The notes below the pieces were generated by a model that saw nothing but the letters and a program-made list of their open reading frames with translations, was not told where the DNA came from and did no database searches. The position numbers were made by a program, and so were the translations under genes. DNA of 55,511 bases, from contig JAVCDC010000052.1 in the NCBI GenBank assembly GCA_030765135.1, positions 1 to 55,511 on the forward strand, given 5' to 3'. Shown here in pieces: positions 8,201 to 16,751 of this stretch (its first letter is position 1; each line of letters opens with the position of its first letter). This DNA is from Candidatus Tritonobacter lacicola. Its GTDB lineage: Bacteria; Auribacterota; Tritonobacteria; Tritonobacterales; Tritonobacteraceae.

Positions 8201-9331
8201 AAAATCCATATCCAGGACGAAGTCAGGGTTGCACTTTTCCTTGATGAAGGTGCAAGCCTTCCTCAGATCCTCGCTGGTAAGTGTTAGGCCAAGCTCCTCC
8301 TTCGCTTTCCTCGCCAGCTCGCTTGCCCGACCCGCCAAAATGGCCCTGTCCAGGTTCTCGCAGTGCTCGCAGGGCATGTAACAGGTGAGGTCGTGTGGAT
8401 TCAAAAAGAGAGAGTAGATACTCTGGGCCGCGAGGATGATCTTTTCCCGTATTCCCGCATGGGCGTATCTCGGGAAAAAGTATGTGAGGGAAAATTCATC
8501 CGGCTTGCAGAACGTCCAGTGAGCATCGGGCCAGATCTTGGCGTTGAAAAACTGCCTCCAGCACCGGGCTTTCTCTTTCACGCCTTCGGCGGCCAGCGGG
8601 CTGAAGTCTCTTACGCCTCTCACTTCGACCCTTATATCCTTGTACTCCTTTTCCCACTCCCTGCTTCTCTCCGTAAAATCCTTCCATGCCCCGGGCGTCG
8701 AAGCGGGAGATCTGGGATCGGTGTAATTAAACATGGGCTTGACCTCGACGCTTATATCCACAAGGCTCTTCTTCCGCAGCTCCCTTAGCGCGTCGAACAT
8801 TTCGGGGAGGCGGGGATAGGAACTTACCGTGGCCGTCGGGACAAACATGATTTTTCGGAAGCCGCTCCAGGACGGAAAGCGGTGAAGAGCGAGCCTGCTG
8901 ACCGTTTCCAGTACCTGGTCGCCGTCCACGCCTCTCTGGGCTTTGTTGACCTCCCCGAGTCCATCCAGGCTCGCGGCAAGTATGTTCGCGTACGGCAGAA
9001 TTTCATAGAGAAGCTCAGGGCGGCCGGTGCAGTTAGAGTTGAACTCGAGCTGCATCCCTTCTCCAATACCCTCTCTCAGGCGGCGCATGAGGTCAACGAT
9101 GTTCGGTACCAGGGTAGGCTCACCGCCGGAGATGCATATATGCTTGGGCTTGACGCGCAACAGCTCTCCAAGCGCCTTCTCGTAATTCGGCTCTGTTCTA
9201 TCAGCCTCAGGATTCAGCACGTTGAAACAGTAGCTGCACTTCTGGTTGCACACGAAGCTGATGATCCACGTGACACCCCAGTAAAACTGGGTGTAATTCT
9301 CATCCCTGTATAGGCCGAAAAGTGCCCTCAC
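8192..9331 (-). CDS. Radical SAM protein with C-terminal cysteine cluster
   Basis: CNQKCSYC (residues 28-35 from the GTG at 9331) is the CxxxCxxC site of the SAM-cleaving 4Fe-4S cluster, and ISGGEPT is the SAM-contact GGE motif. ASLDG and the GVDGDQV loop continue the partial TIM barrel. The C-terminus has extra cysteines (CWRQFF, WTFCKP, CYMPCEHC) that may hold an auxiliary cluster, SPASM/twitch style. It is a paralogue of the 13640 protein. GTG 9331 has GGAGG 4 nt upstream and gives a start matching the paralogue. The frame extends to a GTG at 9409 behind a strong GGAGG, adding an Arg/Gly-rich stretch. The substrate is unknown; context suggests a sugar or glycan. Confidence 0.85.
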   Translation of the reverse strand: MRALFGLYRDENYTQFYWGVTWIISFVCNQKCSYCFNVLNPEADRTEPNYEKALGELLRVKPKHICISGGEPTLVPNIVDLMRRLREGIGEGMQLEFNSNCTGRPELLYEILPYANILAASLDGLGEVNKAQRGVDGDQVLETVSRLALHRFPSWSGFRKIMFVPTATVSSYPRLPEMFDALRELRKKSLVDISVEVKPMFNYTDPRSPASTPGAWKDFTERSREWEKEYKDIRVEVRGVRDFSPLAAEGVKEKARCWRQFFNAKIWPDAHWTFCKPDEFSLTYFFPRYAHAGIREKIILAAQSIYSLFLNPHDLTCYMPCEHCENLDRAILAGRASELARKAKEELGLTLTSEDLRKACTFIKEKCNPDFVLDMDFSR

Positions 9332-9636
9332 ATATCCTCCTCTGCCTCCGGCTTTTCCGTAAATCCGGGGCCGTCTCCCCCTTCTCCGGCGGCATATCGA
9401 TAACAACACTATACATTAACCCCCCTCCTTTTCCAGCGAAATGAGTTCAAATAATCACCTGATAGAAGGAGGTGTTACTGGTATACTTTACCAATCATGA
9501 TATCATTTAGACAGCCGGTGTACATGTTGTAAAGAGATAGCCGTAGTATATGTCATCGTCCATCCAAAGACCACGGAGACGCGAATAATCGCAGAAGTTA
9601 TTCCCCTCCAGGAAGCAAGCTTGCTGCGGTAAAGTT
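9332..9636. other. Divergent intergenic region with small hairpin
   Basis: This gap lies between the divergent radical SAM and GT4 genes. It contains a near-perfect ribosome-site-like AAGGAGGTG around 9466-9475 inside a short hairpin (CACCT/AGGTG) with no usable start codon behind it. TATACT near 9481 could be a -10 box, but no -35 partner is evident. No gene is supported. Confidence 0.4.
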
Positions 9637-10929
9637 ATGAAGATAGTATACGTCACCCACCGCTACTGGCCCTACCCGGGAGGTTCGGAGAAATACGTTC
9701 AGGAGATGTCCGAGCGCTTCGTCAGGGAGGGGGACAGCGTCCAAGTAATCACCACGGATGCCTGGGATATTGAACACTTTTTTTCGAGAGGGAGCAAAAG
9801 CATCAATAAGCCCGACGAAGTTCATAATGGTGTCCCCATAAAAAGGGTTCCCGCCAGAAAATTTCCCTTTCACAAACATACGTCCAGGCTGCTTTCGGCT
9901 TACCCGTCTCTGGGGGCCAAGGCCCTCTTCAGGCGCCCTTCCCCCTTCGTGCCCTCCTTATCAAGAGAACTGAAAAAACACTGCGACGCGGACATTATTC
10001 ACTCATCTGCATTCTCATACGACTCCCTCATGTATACAAGCCATGCCTTTGCGACAAGACATGACATCCCCTTCGCTATAACGCCTTTTGTCCACTTCGG
10101 AGAGCCGCGCGAGGCGCTCCGCATCTCGACACTTTTAACCTCTCCCGAAATCTCAGTCCTTCAGAGAAGCGACCTAGTCATCGCTCAAACCAATTTAGAG
10201 AAGCTGGCACTGTGCCGGCTGCCGTTACCTCCCGGCAAAATAGCCGTTCTCGGCATGGGCGTCAACCCGGAGGAGGTCACCGGCGGCGACGGAAACAGGT
10301 TCAGGGTTAAACACAACATATCCCCCACGGATACCGTCATCCTTCACGTCGCCGAACAGAGCTATCTTAAGGGCTCTATCCACCTGGTCGAGGCCGTAAA
10401 GAGGATTAAGCCCCGGGTAAACAGAATAAGAATTGTCTTTGCAGGGACTTCTATGCGAAATTTCAGGAAGTACATGGACATCCAGGAAAAGGATATCCTC
10501 GATGCCTGCATATTCATCGATATTATTTCCGGACAGGAGAAAAAGGACGCGTTCGACGCCTGCGATATATACGCGATGCCATCCAAGACCGACACGTTCG
10601 GCATAGTCTACCTCGAAGCGTGGCTGGCAAAGAAGCCCGTTATAGGCGCCATGGCGGGTGGTGTTCCGGATGTCGTTTCGGACGGCGTAGATGGATTCCT
10701 CGTTCCCTACGGCAACATCTACATGCTGGCCGACTACCTGTGGAAGCTGATTCACAATAAGGAGCTTCGGGACACCATGGGAGAGAACGGATATCAAAAA
10801 GTTCTACAGTTCCACACGTGGGATAAAAAATACAATAAAATCAAGCGGCTTTTCATCGATTTGATAGACAGGAAGAGCTCTTCGGGAAAGTGCCCGCAGC
10901 TTCCATCCAACCCGGAAATACAGGGATAA
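9637..10929 (+). CDS. Family 4 glycosyltransferase (tandem copy 1)
   Basis: This is a 430-residue GT4 enzyme. YWPYPGGSEKYVQEM is the N-terminal glycine loop of the acceptor domain. MGVNPEEVTGGDG and HVAEQSYLKGS mark the start of the donor domain, and DTFGIVYLEAW is the EX7E-type nucleotide-sugar site. It is a tandem paralogue of the gene starting 10 bp downstream. The decayed copy at 1381-1642 is the same subfamily. It is the first gene of a same-strand run that reaches 16422 and includes two radical SAM genes, another GT and a DUF5989 gene. Sugar specificity cannot be told. Confidence 0.92.
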   Translation: MKIVYVTHRYWPYPGGSEKYVQEMSERFVREGDSVQVITTDAWDIEHFFSRGSKSINKPDEVHNGVPIKRVPARKFPFHKHTSRLLSAYPSLGAKALFRRPSPFVPSLSRELKKHCDADIIHSSAFSYDSLMYTSHAFATRHDIPFAITPFVHFGEPREALRISTLLTSPEISVLQRSDLVIAQTNLEKLALCRLPLPPGKIAVLGMGVNPEEVTGGDGNRFRVKHNISPTDTVILHVAEQSYLKGSIHLVEAVKRIKPRVNRIRIVFAGTSMRNFRKYMDIQEKDILDACIFIDIISGQEKKDAFDACDIYAMPSKTDTFGIVYLEAWLAKKPVIGAMAGGVPDVVSDGVDGFLVPYGNIYMLADYLWKLIHNKELRDTMGENGYQKVLQFHTWDKKYNKIKRLFIDLIDRKSSSGKCPQLPSNPEIQG

Positions 10930-10939
10930 TCTACGCCGG

Positions 10940-12175
10940 ATGAAAGCCTTATATATATGCCATCAGTACTGGCCTTTTCTATGCGGCTCCGGCATATTCT
11001 TCCAGGAGATGGCCGAGAGGCTCGTCCGCGAAGGGCACGAGGCCAGCGTCTACACAACCGATGCCCTTCACTTCGAGCGATTTATCAGCCGGAAGGGAAA
11101 GTGCGCCGGGAAGCTGCGTGAAAGCCGCAACGGCGTCTCCATCAGGAGGTTTCGCCTCCGGCACCTCCCCTCGTACAATACGGTGAGCTGGCGCCTGAGA
11201 AGGCTTCCCCTGCCGATCGCCCCCCACATTTTCAGCACGGGATTCCTCCCGGGGATGGCCCTGGAGTGCTTCAAGCGACACTCGTTCGACCTCGTCCACG
11301 GCGGCCTCGTTCCCTACGGCATGCCCCTCTACCTCGCATACAGGATCGCGAAGAAAGAGGGGGTTCCGCTCATCTACAGCCCATTCGTCCATATTGGAGA
11401 GCCTCAGGACGATCAGGTCCTCAAGATCCACACCGATCCCGAGCAGATAAGGTTACTGAGCGAGGCCGACGGCGTCATTTGCCAGACAACCATCGAGGCT
11501 GAATCGCTCTCTCGCCTCGGTGTACATCGAGAAAGGATCGAAGTTATTGGAATGGGTGTCAACCCGGATGATCTCCCGGGAGGGGACGGCGACCGTTTCA
11601 GAAAAAAACACGGGATAGAAGGAAGTATCCTCTTCTCGGTCGCTCCCAAGGTATATGACAAGGGAACGCAGCACTCCGTCCGGGCCCTGGAGCGCCTGCT
11701 CCAGCAAGGCTATGACGTGTCCCTCGTCCTGGCAGGCCCTACATTCGACAATTTCGGGGCATTTTATAAAAAACTTTCCCAGCCTATCCGGGAACGGCTC
11801 ATTCTGATCGAGAGGATCGAGGGCGAAGAGAAAAAAGACCTCTTCTCGGCTGGGGATATCATGGTCATGCCCTCGCGGAACGAGTCCTTCGGAATGGTAT
11901 ACCTGGAAGCCTGGTCGTGCGGCATCCCGGTGGTCGGGGCCCTGGCAGGGGGGGTGCCCGAAGTTATAGAGGATGGAAAGGACGGGATTCTCGTCCCCTT
12001 CGGTGACAGCGAAACGCTCGCAAAACGCCTTGAAAACCTGCTCGACAACACGGAATTGAGAGATAAAATGGGCCGAATAGGGCGGGAGAAGGTCCTTGCA
12101 AAATATACCTGGGATATCCAGTATAATAAGCTGAAAGAGCTTTATGTGCGTCTTGGCTGCGATATAAATTTATGA
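10940..12175 (+). CDS. Family 4 glycosyltransferase (tandem copy 2)
   Basis: This 411-residue GT4 is paralogous to the gene ending 10 bp upstream. QYWPFLCGSGIFFQEM is the N-terminal loop, GMGVNPDDLPGGDGDRF opens the donor domain, and NESFGMVYLEAW with GALAGGVPEV forms the nucleotide-sugar site. The pair likely adds successive sugars, or the copies have diverged in specificity. A 20-bp perfect palindrome lies just after its stop, between it and the next gene. Confidence 0.92.
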   Translation: MKALYICHQYWPFLCGSGIFFQEMAERLVREGHEASVYTTDALHFERFISRKGKCAGKLRESRNGVSIRRFRLRHLPSYNTVSWRLRRLPLPIAPHIFSTGFLPGMALECFKRHSFDLVHGGLVPYGMPLYLAYRIAKKEGVPLIYSPFVHIGEPQDDQVLKIHTDPEQIRLLSEADGVICQTTIEAESLSRLGVHRERIEVIGMGVNPDDLPGGDGDRFRKKHGIEGSILFSVAPKVYDKGTQHSVRALERLLQQGYDVSLVLAGPTFDNFGAFYKKLSQPIRERLILIERIEGEEKKDLFSAGDIMVMPSRNESFGMVYLEAWSCGIPVVGALAGGVPEVIEDGKDGILVPFGDSETLAKRLENLLDNTELRDKMGRIGREKVLAKYTWDIQYNKLKELYVRLGCDINL

Positions 12176-12178
12176 GCG

Positions 12179-12198
12179 CCTGCCTGCCGGCAGGCAGG
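12179..12198. repeat. 20-bp palindromic repeat (CCTGCCTGCC core)
   Basis: CCTGCCTGCCGGCAGGCAGG is a perfect palindrome between the GT4 and B12-radical SAM genes. Its right flank AAGCGA is shared with the larger palindrome at 18749-18800, so both belong to one dispersed family. Confidence 0.85.
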
Positions 12199-12215
12199 AA
12201 GCGAATTAATCTATA

Positions 12216-13643
12216 ATGAAAACTGTTATCTGCAACCCCCCCTGGCTGCTCCAGGACAGGATCGGCTTCCGCTCGAACGTGAGATGGCCATTCACGGTCC
12301 CCCTTTCCGTTTTCAGGCAGAAGGGCTCCGCCTCGTACCATTTCCCGATCTACCAGGCGTACCTGGCCGCTCTGATGCTCGGTGAAGGACTCGATGTATC
12401 GGTCATCGACGCGACCCTCGACCTCCTCGACACAAGGGCATTTATAAAAAAGCTCGGGGATGCGCATGGAGATATATGCGTCATTGAGACCAGTACCCCG
12501 TCTTTCCCTTTAGATATTCAGACAATGCGGGCCGTCAAAGAGGAGCTGGGTATGACCATAATCGCCATCGGCCCCCATACTTCCATCTACCATAAGGAAG
12601 TCATGACCGAGCATCTCTTCATCGACTATATCGTGCGCGGCGAGTACGAGGCCACCGTCCTGGAGTTGATAAAATACATACAGGAGAACGGCGACCCCGC
12701 CGGTGTATCCGGGATAACGTACAGGACGGGCGGCGATATCGCGGTCAATGAGGATAGGCCCTATATCCAGGATCTCGACAGCCTCCCCTACCCCGCCAGG
12801 GATCTCTACGCCTGGGAGAGATACCATGAGCCCAATTTCATCGCCCTGCCGTGGATCACTATGATCACCAGCAGGGGGTGTCCCTTCAAATGCACGTTCT
12901 GCCTCTGGCCGCAGGTGATGTACGGCCACGGTTTCAGGGCCCGGAGCCCTGCCAACGTCGTGAGCGAGATGGAGTACTGCGTCAACAGGTACAGGCCGGG
13001 GGAGATATTTTTCGACGACGACACCTTCACAATCGGGAAGGGGCGCGTCCACCAGATCTGCAGCCTGATTTCGGAAAAAGGGATGGACATCATCTGGAGC
13101 TGCATGGGGCGGGTGGACACTGTTGACGACGAGATGCTCTCCAGCATGTACCGTGCGGGCTGCCGCAAGATAAAGTTCGGTGTCGAGACCGGCTCCCCCA
13201 GGATAATGGCGGCTATCAAAAAGAACATAGACCTGTCAAAAGTCCCACGGGCATTCGAGGCGGCAAAAAGGTGCGGCCTCGAGGTCCACGGAACGTTCAT
13301 GATCGGTCTGCCGGGAGAAACACCTGAAACAGTGAGGGAGACGGTAAGCCTGGCTAAAATACTCCCCAACGACTCGCTTCAGTTCAGCATCGCCACGCCG
13401 TTTCCCGGGACGGAATTTTACGAGGACTGCAGGAGAAACGGCCTCCTTGTTACGGAAGACTGGTCGAACTATGACGGGACTTTCGGAGCCGTGATGAGCT
13501 ACCCTCACCTGAGCAAGAAGGTGATCGAATCCCTCTACGAAACTGCAAAAAGAAAATGCTATCCCGGGAGAAGCCTATTTACTGATATTATTTGCGATAT
13601 AAAAACGAAATTAAAAAAGATTTGGCGGAGGAGTTCCCGATGA
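12216..13643 (+). CDS. B12-binding-type radical SAM protein
   Basis: This 475-residue protein has the layout of class B (cobalamin-dependent) radical SAM enzymes such as HpnJ/BchE-like proteins. Residues 1-200 are a Rossmann-like domain (DVSVIDATLD, VRGEYEATVLELI). The core has CPFKCTFC (222-229), FFDDDTF, and KFGVETGSPRI. MIGLPGETPETV marks the end of the barrel. The DxHxxG cobalamin-ligand motif is not visible, so B12 may bind base-off without a His ligand. Members usually methylate or rearrange unactivated carbons; the substrate here is unknown. The stop overlaps the next start in ATGA, so the next radical SAM protein is translationally coupled to it. Confidence 0.88.
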   Translation: MKTVICNPPWLLQDRIGFRSNVRWPFTVPLSVFRQKGSASYHFPIYQAYLAALMLGEGLDVSVIDATLDLLDTRAFIKKLGDAHGDICVIETSTPSFPLDIQTMRAVKEELGMTIIAIGPHTSIYHKEVMTEHLFIDYIVRGEYEATVLELIKYIQENGDPAGVSGITYRTGGDIAVNEDRPYIQDLDSLPYPARDLYAWERYHEPNFIALPWITMITSRGCPFKCTFCLWPQVMYGHGFRARSPANVVSEMEYCVNRYRPGEIFFDDDTFTIGKGRVHQICSLISEKGMDIIWSCMGRVDTVDDEMLSSMYRAGCRKIKFGVETGSPRIMAAIKKNIDLSKVPRAFEAAKRCGLEVHGTFMIGLPGETPETVRETVSLAKILPNDSLQFSIATPFPGTEFYEDCRRNGLLVTEDWSNYDGTFGAVMSYPHLSKKVIESLYETAKRKCYPGRSLFTDIICDIKTKLKKIWRRSSR

Positions 13644-14737
13644 AGACCAAAAAACGGGTTATGAAACTCAAATATAAGAATTTCTACTGGGCCGTGACCT
13701 GGCTTATAACATACGTATGCAACCTGAGATGCAAATATTGCAGTGTAACCCCGGCAAGGGAACACCCTGATATCCAGAAAGCTTTCCGGAAGATCGTCGC
13801 CATCAAGCCCAAGCACCTCTGTATATCGGGCGGAGAGCCTACTCTCATCCCTGATTTCATCGATCTTATGAAGGAGCTTCGTGCCAGGCTGCCGAACACC
13901 AATATAGAGCTCAACACAAACGCGACACTGCCGGATGTAACCTGTAAGGTTCTCCCCTATATCGACTGGCTCGCGTTCAGCATCGATGGAGTTGGCGGAA
14001 TCAACAAGATGCTTCGCGGAGTAGACGGCGACATTCTTCTGGAGACACTGGAAAAGATTATTCAGCTCCAGGTCAAAATGAATAACAGCTTCAGAATCGC
14101 CGTCGTTCCCGTAGCTGTAATCTCCAACTACAAGCAAATGGAACCACTATTCGAGAGGCTGGATCAATTGTTTAAGAGATACAGGAACAAGATGTGTATC
14201 GACGTTAAACCAATGCATCCCTATGACCAGCCCATGACGGTCGCGTACGACAGGAATATTTACCGGGAATTCATAGAGCTGAACTCGAAATTGCCGGCAA
14301 AATACGAGATACCCCTGAGTATCAGAGGCATCGGGGATCTGGATCCATTGACGGATACCAGCGTAAAGGAATCCGTTTCCTGCTTCAGGCAATACTTTAT
14401 AGGACTCATGACCGGGGATGGGGATATCACGACATGCAAGCCGGAGAAATATTACGACTACTACCATGATATGTTTTTCGAGGGAGGGTGGCCTGAAAAA
14501 GCGCGGGCCATTGGCGGAGCCATAAATGAACTTTTTATTCACCCCTATTGCCCCACGTGTCACTTCCCGTGTGAGCACATGCATTTTATAAGCAGGCCCC
14601 TCGCCATGAACCGGGCCAGCGAGGTCCTCGAATGGGCAAGTGAGCATAACATAGTCCTGAGTAGGGAAGAAGCCGGTGAGGCTTTTAGATTTATCCGGAA
14701 ACACCTCAACAAAGATTTCATTATAGATGCACCATAA
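13640..14737 (+). CDS. Radical SAM protein, paralogue of the 8192-9331 gene
   Basis: This is a 365-residue radical SAM enzyme. CNLRCKYC (27-34) is the CxxxCxxC site, ISGGEPTLIP the GGE motif, and AFSIDGVGGINKMLRGVDGD the downstream barrel. The C-terminal cysteines are CFRQYF, TTCKPE and CPTCHFPCEH. ATG 13640 has GGAGGAG about 7 nt upstream and overlaps the upstream stop in ATGA; a TTG at 13592 would only extend it into that gene. It is about as long as, and alignable along its length with, the 8192-9331 protein. It is likely a glycan-modifying enzyme working with its B12-type partner; this is inferred from gene order only. Confidence 0.88.
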   Translation: MKTKKRVMKLKYKNFYWAVTWLITYVCNLRCKYCSVTPAREHPDIQKAFRKIVAIKPKHLCISGGEPTLIPDFIDLMKELRARLPNTNIELNTNATLPDVTCKVLPYIDWLAFSIDGVGGINKMLRGVDGDILLETLEKIIQLQVKMNNSFRIAVVPVAVISNYKQMEPLFERLDQLFKRYRNKMCIDVKPMHPYDQPMTVAYDRNIYREFIELNSKLPAKYEIPLSIRGIGDLDPLTDTSVKESVSCFRQYFIGLMTGDGDITTCKPEKYYDYYHDMFFEGGWPEKARAIGGAINELFIHPYCPTCHFPCEHMHFISRPLAMNRASEVLEWASEHNIVLSREEAGEAFRFIRKHLNKDFIIDAP

Positions 14738-16217
14738 CCCGGCTTTTCATCCGGAGAACAGCTCAACTAACCTGCGCAGCACTATGGACCCTCTTGTTTA
14801 TGTCATAGTTTTAAATTGGAACGGCCTGGAACACCTCCCCGTCTGTCTCAACTCTCTCCGGGATCTTTCTTACGGCAATACAAAAATTATAATGGTGGAT
14901 AACGGATCAACGGACGGCAGTCAGGACTACGTAAGAGAAAAGTTCCCCGGCGTGGAGGTTATCCAGAACAGGAAAAACATCGGCTTCTCGCCGGCGAACA
15001 ACGTCGGGATGCGATACGCTCTTGAGAGGAACGCCGACTACATCTCCCTGCTGAACAACGACATGGAGGTAGACAGCGGCTGGATTACGGAGCTTGTGGC
15101 GGCGGCGGAAAGCGACGGAACCATCGGCGCGTGCGCCACGAAGATGCTGTACTTCTACAACCGGGACATCATCCAGGGAATAGGAATCTGCCTGAACCGC
15201 ATCGCCCTGGCATGGGACTACCTCAACGGCCGCTATGACCTGGAAGATACCAAAATAGACGGTGAAGTGCTCGGCTCGTGCGGCGGGGCCTTCTTCGCGC
15301 GGGCGAATGTCCTTCGGAAAACCGGTCTCTTCGACCCCGCGTATTTCACGTATTACGAGGACGTCGAGCTGAGCATGAGAATATGGGACGAGGGATATAG
15401 AATAGTCACGGTCCCTTCTGCCAGGGTCTATCACAAGTTCGCCGCCACCATGGTGGAGAATTCGCGCTGGAAAAATTACCTGATCCTGCGCAACCGCCTC
15501 CGCCTGATATTGAAATGCTTCCCGGCGCCCATGCTCCGCAGGGCTCTTCTCGACACCCTGCGCTGGGAAATAAAAGTGGGGCGAGACAACTACTGGAAGA
15601 AGGATTACGTGATGATTGCCAACCAAGTGCGAGCCATCTTTACTGCAGCGCTTCGCGCTTTGAGCACCGTCTCGCACCGGCGGCGGACGGGCCCGATAGA
15701 AAGCGAACGGTTGTGGGGGTTTGTAAAGAAAGAATTGAACCCATACCGCGTGCGCCTTCCCCAGCCTCCTTACCGGGAATGGGACGCACCGAAGAGCAGT
15801 GCCGTCCGCCCCGCGGCCGACAGCTCGCAGCTCGGCCCCGGATGGTATCTAATGTACGACGAAGGAGACAACAAGTTTCGCTGGTTCGCGAAAGAGGCAT
15901 CACTATCCCTCAGGGTACCTCAAAAGGAAGGGTGCTCCCTGCGTATCGCTGTCGGAAACGACTACCACAACCTGAAGAAGATAGAACTCATAATCACCAT
16001 AAATGGAAAAGAGATAGGACAATTCATTCCCGAAAAGGGATGGAACACGTACAGGCTGCCGCTGCGAGAGGCCGTAGGGGATTCAATCCTTGTGACACTT
16101 CAGGCGGGTGACCTTTACAATGCCGAAGTTACCGGCGAGATGACCGATCTCAGCTTCAAGGTCAAAGAGGTGGCGCTGGAGACGGGCGCGCCGTGTAGGT
16201 CACGGATATGCAGATAA
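14727..16217 (+). CDS. Family 2 glycosyltransferase with C-terminal beta-rich module
   Basis: This 496-residue protein is organised like the 1770 gene. VDNGSTDGS (57-65), NNDMEVD (110-115) and YYEDVELSMRI are the GT2 motifs. A basic linker follows, and a beta-rich module occupies about 366-496 (LGPGWYLMYDE, ITINGKEIG, PEKGWNTYRLP). The ATG at 14727 overlaps the previous gene by 11 nt. An ATG at 14784 gives MDPLVYVIVLNWNG and is also possible; neither has a strong ribosome site. The fusion of a GT2 with this module in three proteins of one locus suggests a common acceptor or scaffold-binding role. Confidence 0.9.
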   Translation: MHHNPAFHPENSSTNLRSTMDPLVYVIVLNWNGLEHLPVCLNSLRDLSYGNTKIIMVDNGSTDGSQDYVREKFPGVEVIQNRKNIGFSPANNVGMRYALERNADYISLLNNDMEVDSGWITELVAAAESDGTIGACATKMLYFYNRDIIQGIGICLNRIALAWDYLNGRYDLEDTKIDGEVLGSCGGAFFARANVLRKTGLFDPAYFTYYEDVELSMRIWDEGYRIVTVPSARVYHKFAATMVENSRWKNYLILRNRLRLILKCFPAPMLRRALLDTLRWEIKVGRDNYWKKDYVMIANQVRAIFTAALRALSTVSHRRRTGPIESERLWGFVKKELNPYRVRLPQPPYREWDAPKSSAVRPAADSSQLGPGWYLMYDEGDNKFRWFAKEASLSLRVPQKEGCSLRIAVGNDYHNLKKIELIITINGKEIGQFIPEKGWNTYRLPLREAVGDSILVTLQAGDLYNAEVTGEMTDLSFKVKEVALETGAPCRSRICR

Positions 16218-16263
16218 TGCGGGTTGACATCAGCCGGCGCCCGTAATATGCTGTTGTTTGATC

Positions 16264-16422
16264 ATGGGAAAGATGAGTTTATTGAAAGAATTGTTTCTCT
16301 TCCTCAGGGAGACGAAGATGTGGTGGCTGGCGCCAATCTTCATCATACTGATACTTCTGAGCATATTCATATTCCTTACAGAGGGATCGGCCGTCCTGCC
16401 GTTCGTCTACACTCTCTTTTAA
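16264..16422 (+). CDS. DUF5989-type small membrane protein
   Basis: This is a 52-residue ORF: a short amphipathic start (LLKELFLFLRETKMWW), one transmembrane helix (APIFIILILLSIFIFL), and the family's conserved tail GSAVLPFVYTLF. This is the layout of DUF5989 proteins, which recur in exopolysaccharide and sugar-carbamoylation loci, often with SxtJ-like membrane proteins. It lies 46 bp after the GT2 gene on the same strand. Start may be ATG 16264 or ATG 16273. Function is unknown; a small membrane partner of glycan assembly fits the context. The stop codon overlaps an AT-rich inverted repeat. Confidence 0.82.
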   Translation: MGKMSLLKELFLFLRETKMWWLAPIFIILILLSIFIFLTEGSAVLPFVYTLF

Positions 16423-16453
16423 TAAATTTGCTCACTCCATTCGCAAATTTATT
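16421..16453. repeat. AT-rich inverted repeat (AATAAATTTGC arms)
   Basis: The 11-bp arms AATAAATTTGC (16421-16431) and GCAAATTTATT (16443-16453) are perfect, around TCACTCCATTC. The same element appears at 39427-39457 and, split by an insertion, at 52691-52753. Its left end overlaps the stop codon of the DUF5989 gene. Confidence 0.8.
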
Positions 16454-16466
16454 AACAATCCGACTT

Positions 16467-16499
16467 CGTTGGAGCTTTATCCTTTTTACTCCTCCAACG
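16467..16499. repeat. Hairpin at 3' end of 16486-16749 gene
   Basis: CGTTGGAG (16467-16474) and CTCCAACG (16492-16499) can pair around a 17-nt loop containing the stop codon of the minus-strand gene. There is no T-run, so a terminator role is uncertain. Confidence 0.45.
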
Positions 16500-16749
16500 G
16501 CGGAATTATATTTAAACCGATCCTATCGGCTATCTCATTGAACTCCTCACGGGAAAGGTCGTCGATCCTTTTCTCCCTCTTCTTCAACTGCTCGTTGAAC
16601 TTTATCGCCTTCTCCTGCATTATGCCGTGGGTATCCTCGGAGCCTCCGTAGAGCTTGAAATTATCCCCCTTCGTCACACGCAGAAGGTCGTCCTCGCAGT
16701 CGAACCCGAGGCCAAGAAGTATCTTCTTTCTGCGTGAATCGGGCGTCAT
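16486..16749 (-). CDS. Unrecognised 87-residue protein
   Basis: I do not recognise this protein. It is small, charged and soluble, starting MTPDSRRKKILLGLGFDCEDD, with a central GDNFKLYGGSEDTHGI and a helical, lysine/glutamate-rich second half ending in IIPPLEE. I chose the ATG at 16749 over the longer frame to 16845 because the upstream gene's stop is only 2 nt away and AAAGG lies about 10 nt upstream. It is last in a run with the 80-residue and zinc-ribbon genes, so it probably shares their function. Confidence 0.7.
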   Translation of the reverse strand: MTPDSRRKKILLGLGFDCEDDLLRVTKGDNFKLYGGSEDTHGIMQEKAIKFNEQLKKREKRIDDLSREEFNEIADRIGLNIIPPLEE

Positions 16750-16751
16750 GA

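Noticed and set aside
16224-16541. 105-codon plus-strand frame
   Set aside because: It is in another frame of the DUF5989 gene, whose translation is clearly conserved, and it runs through the AT-rich repeat and into the opposite gene.
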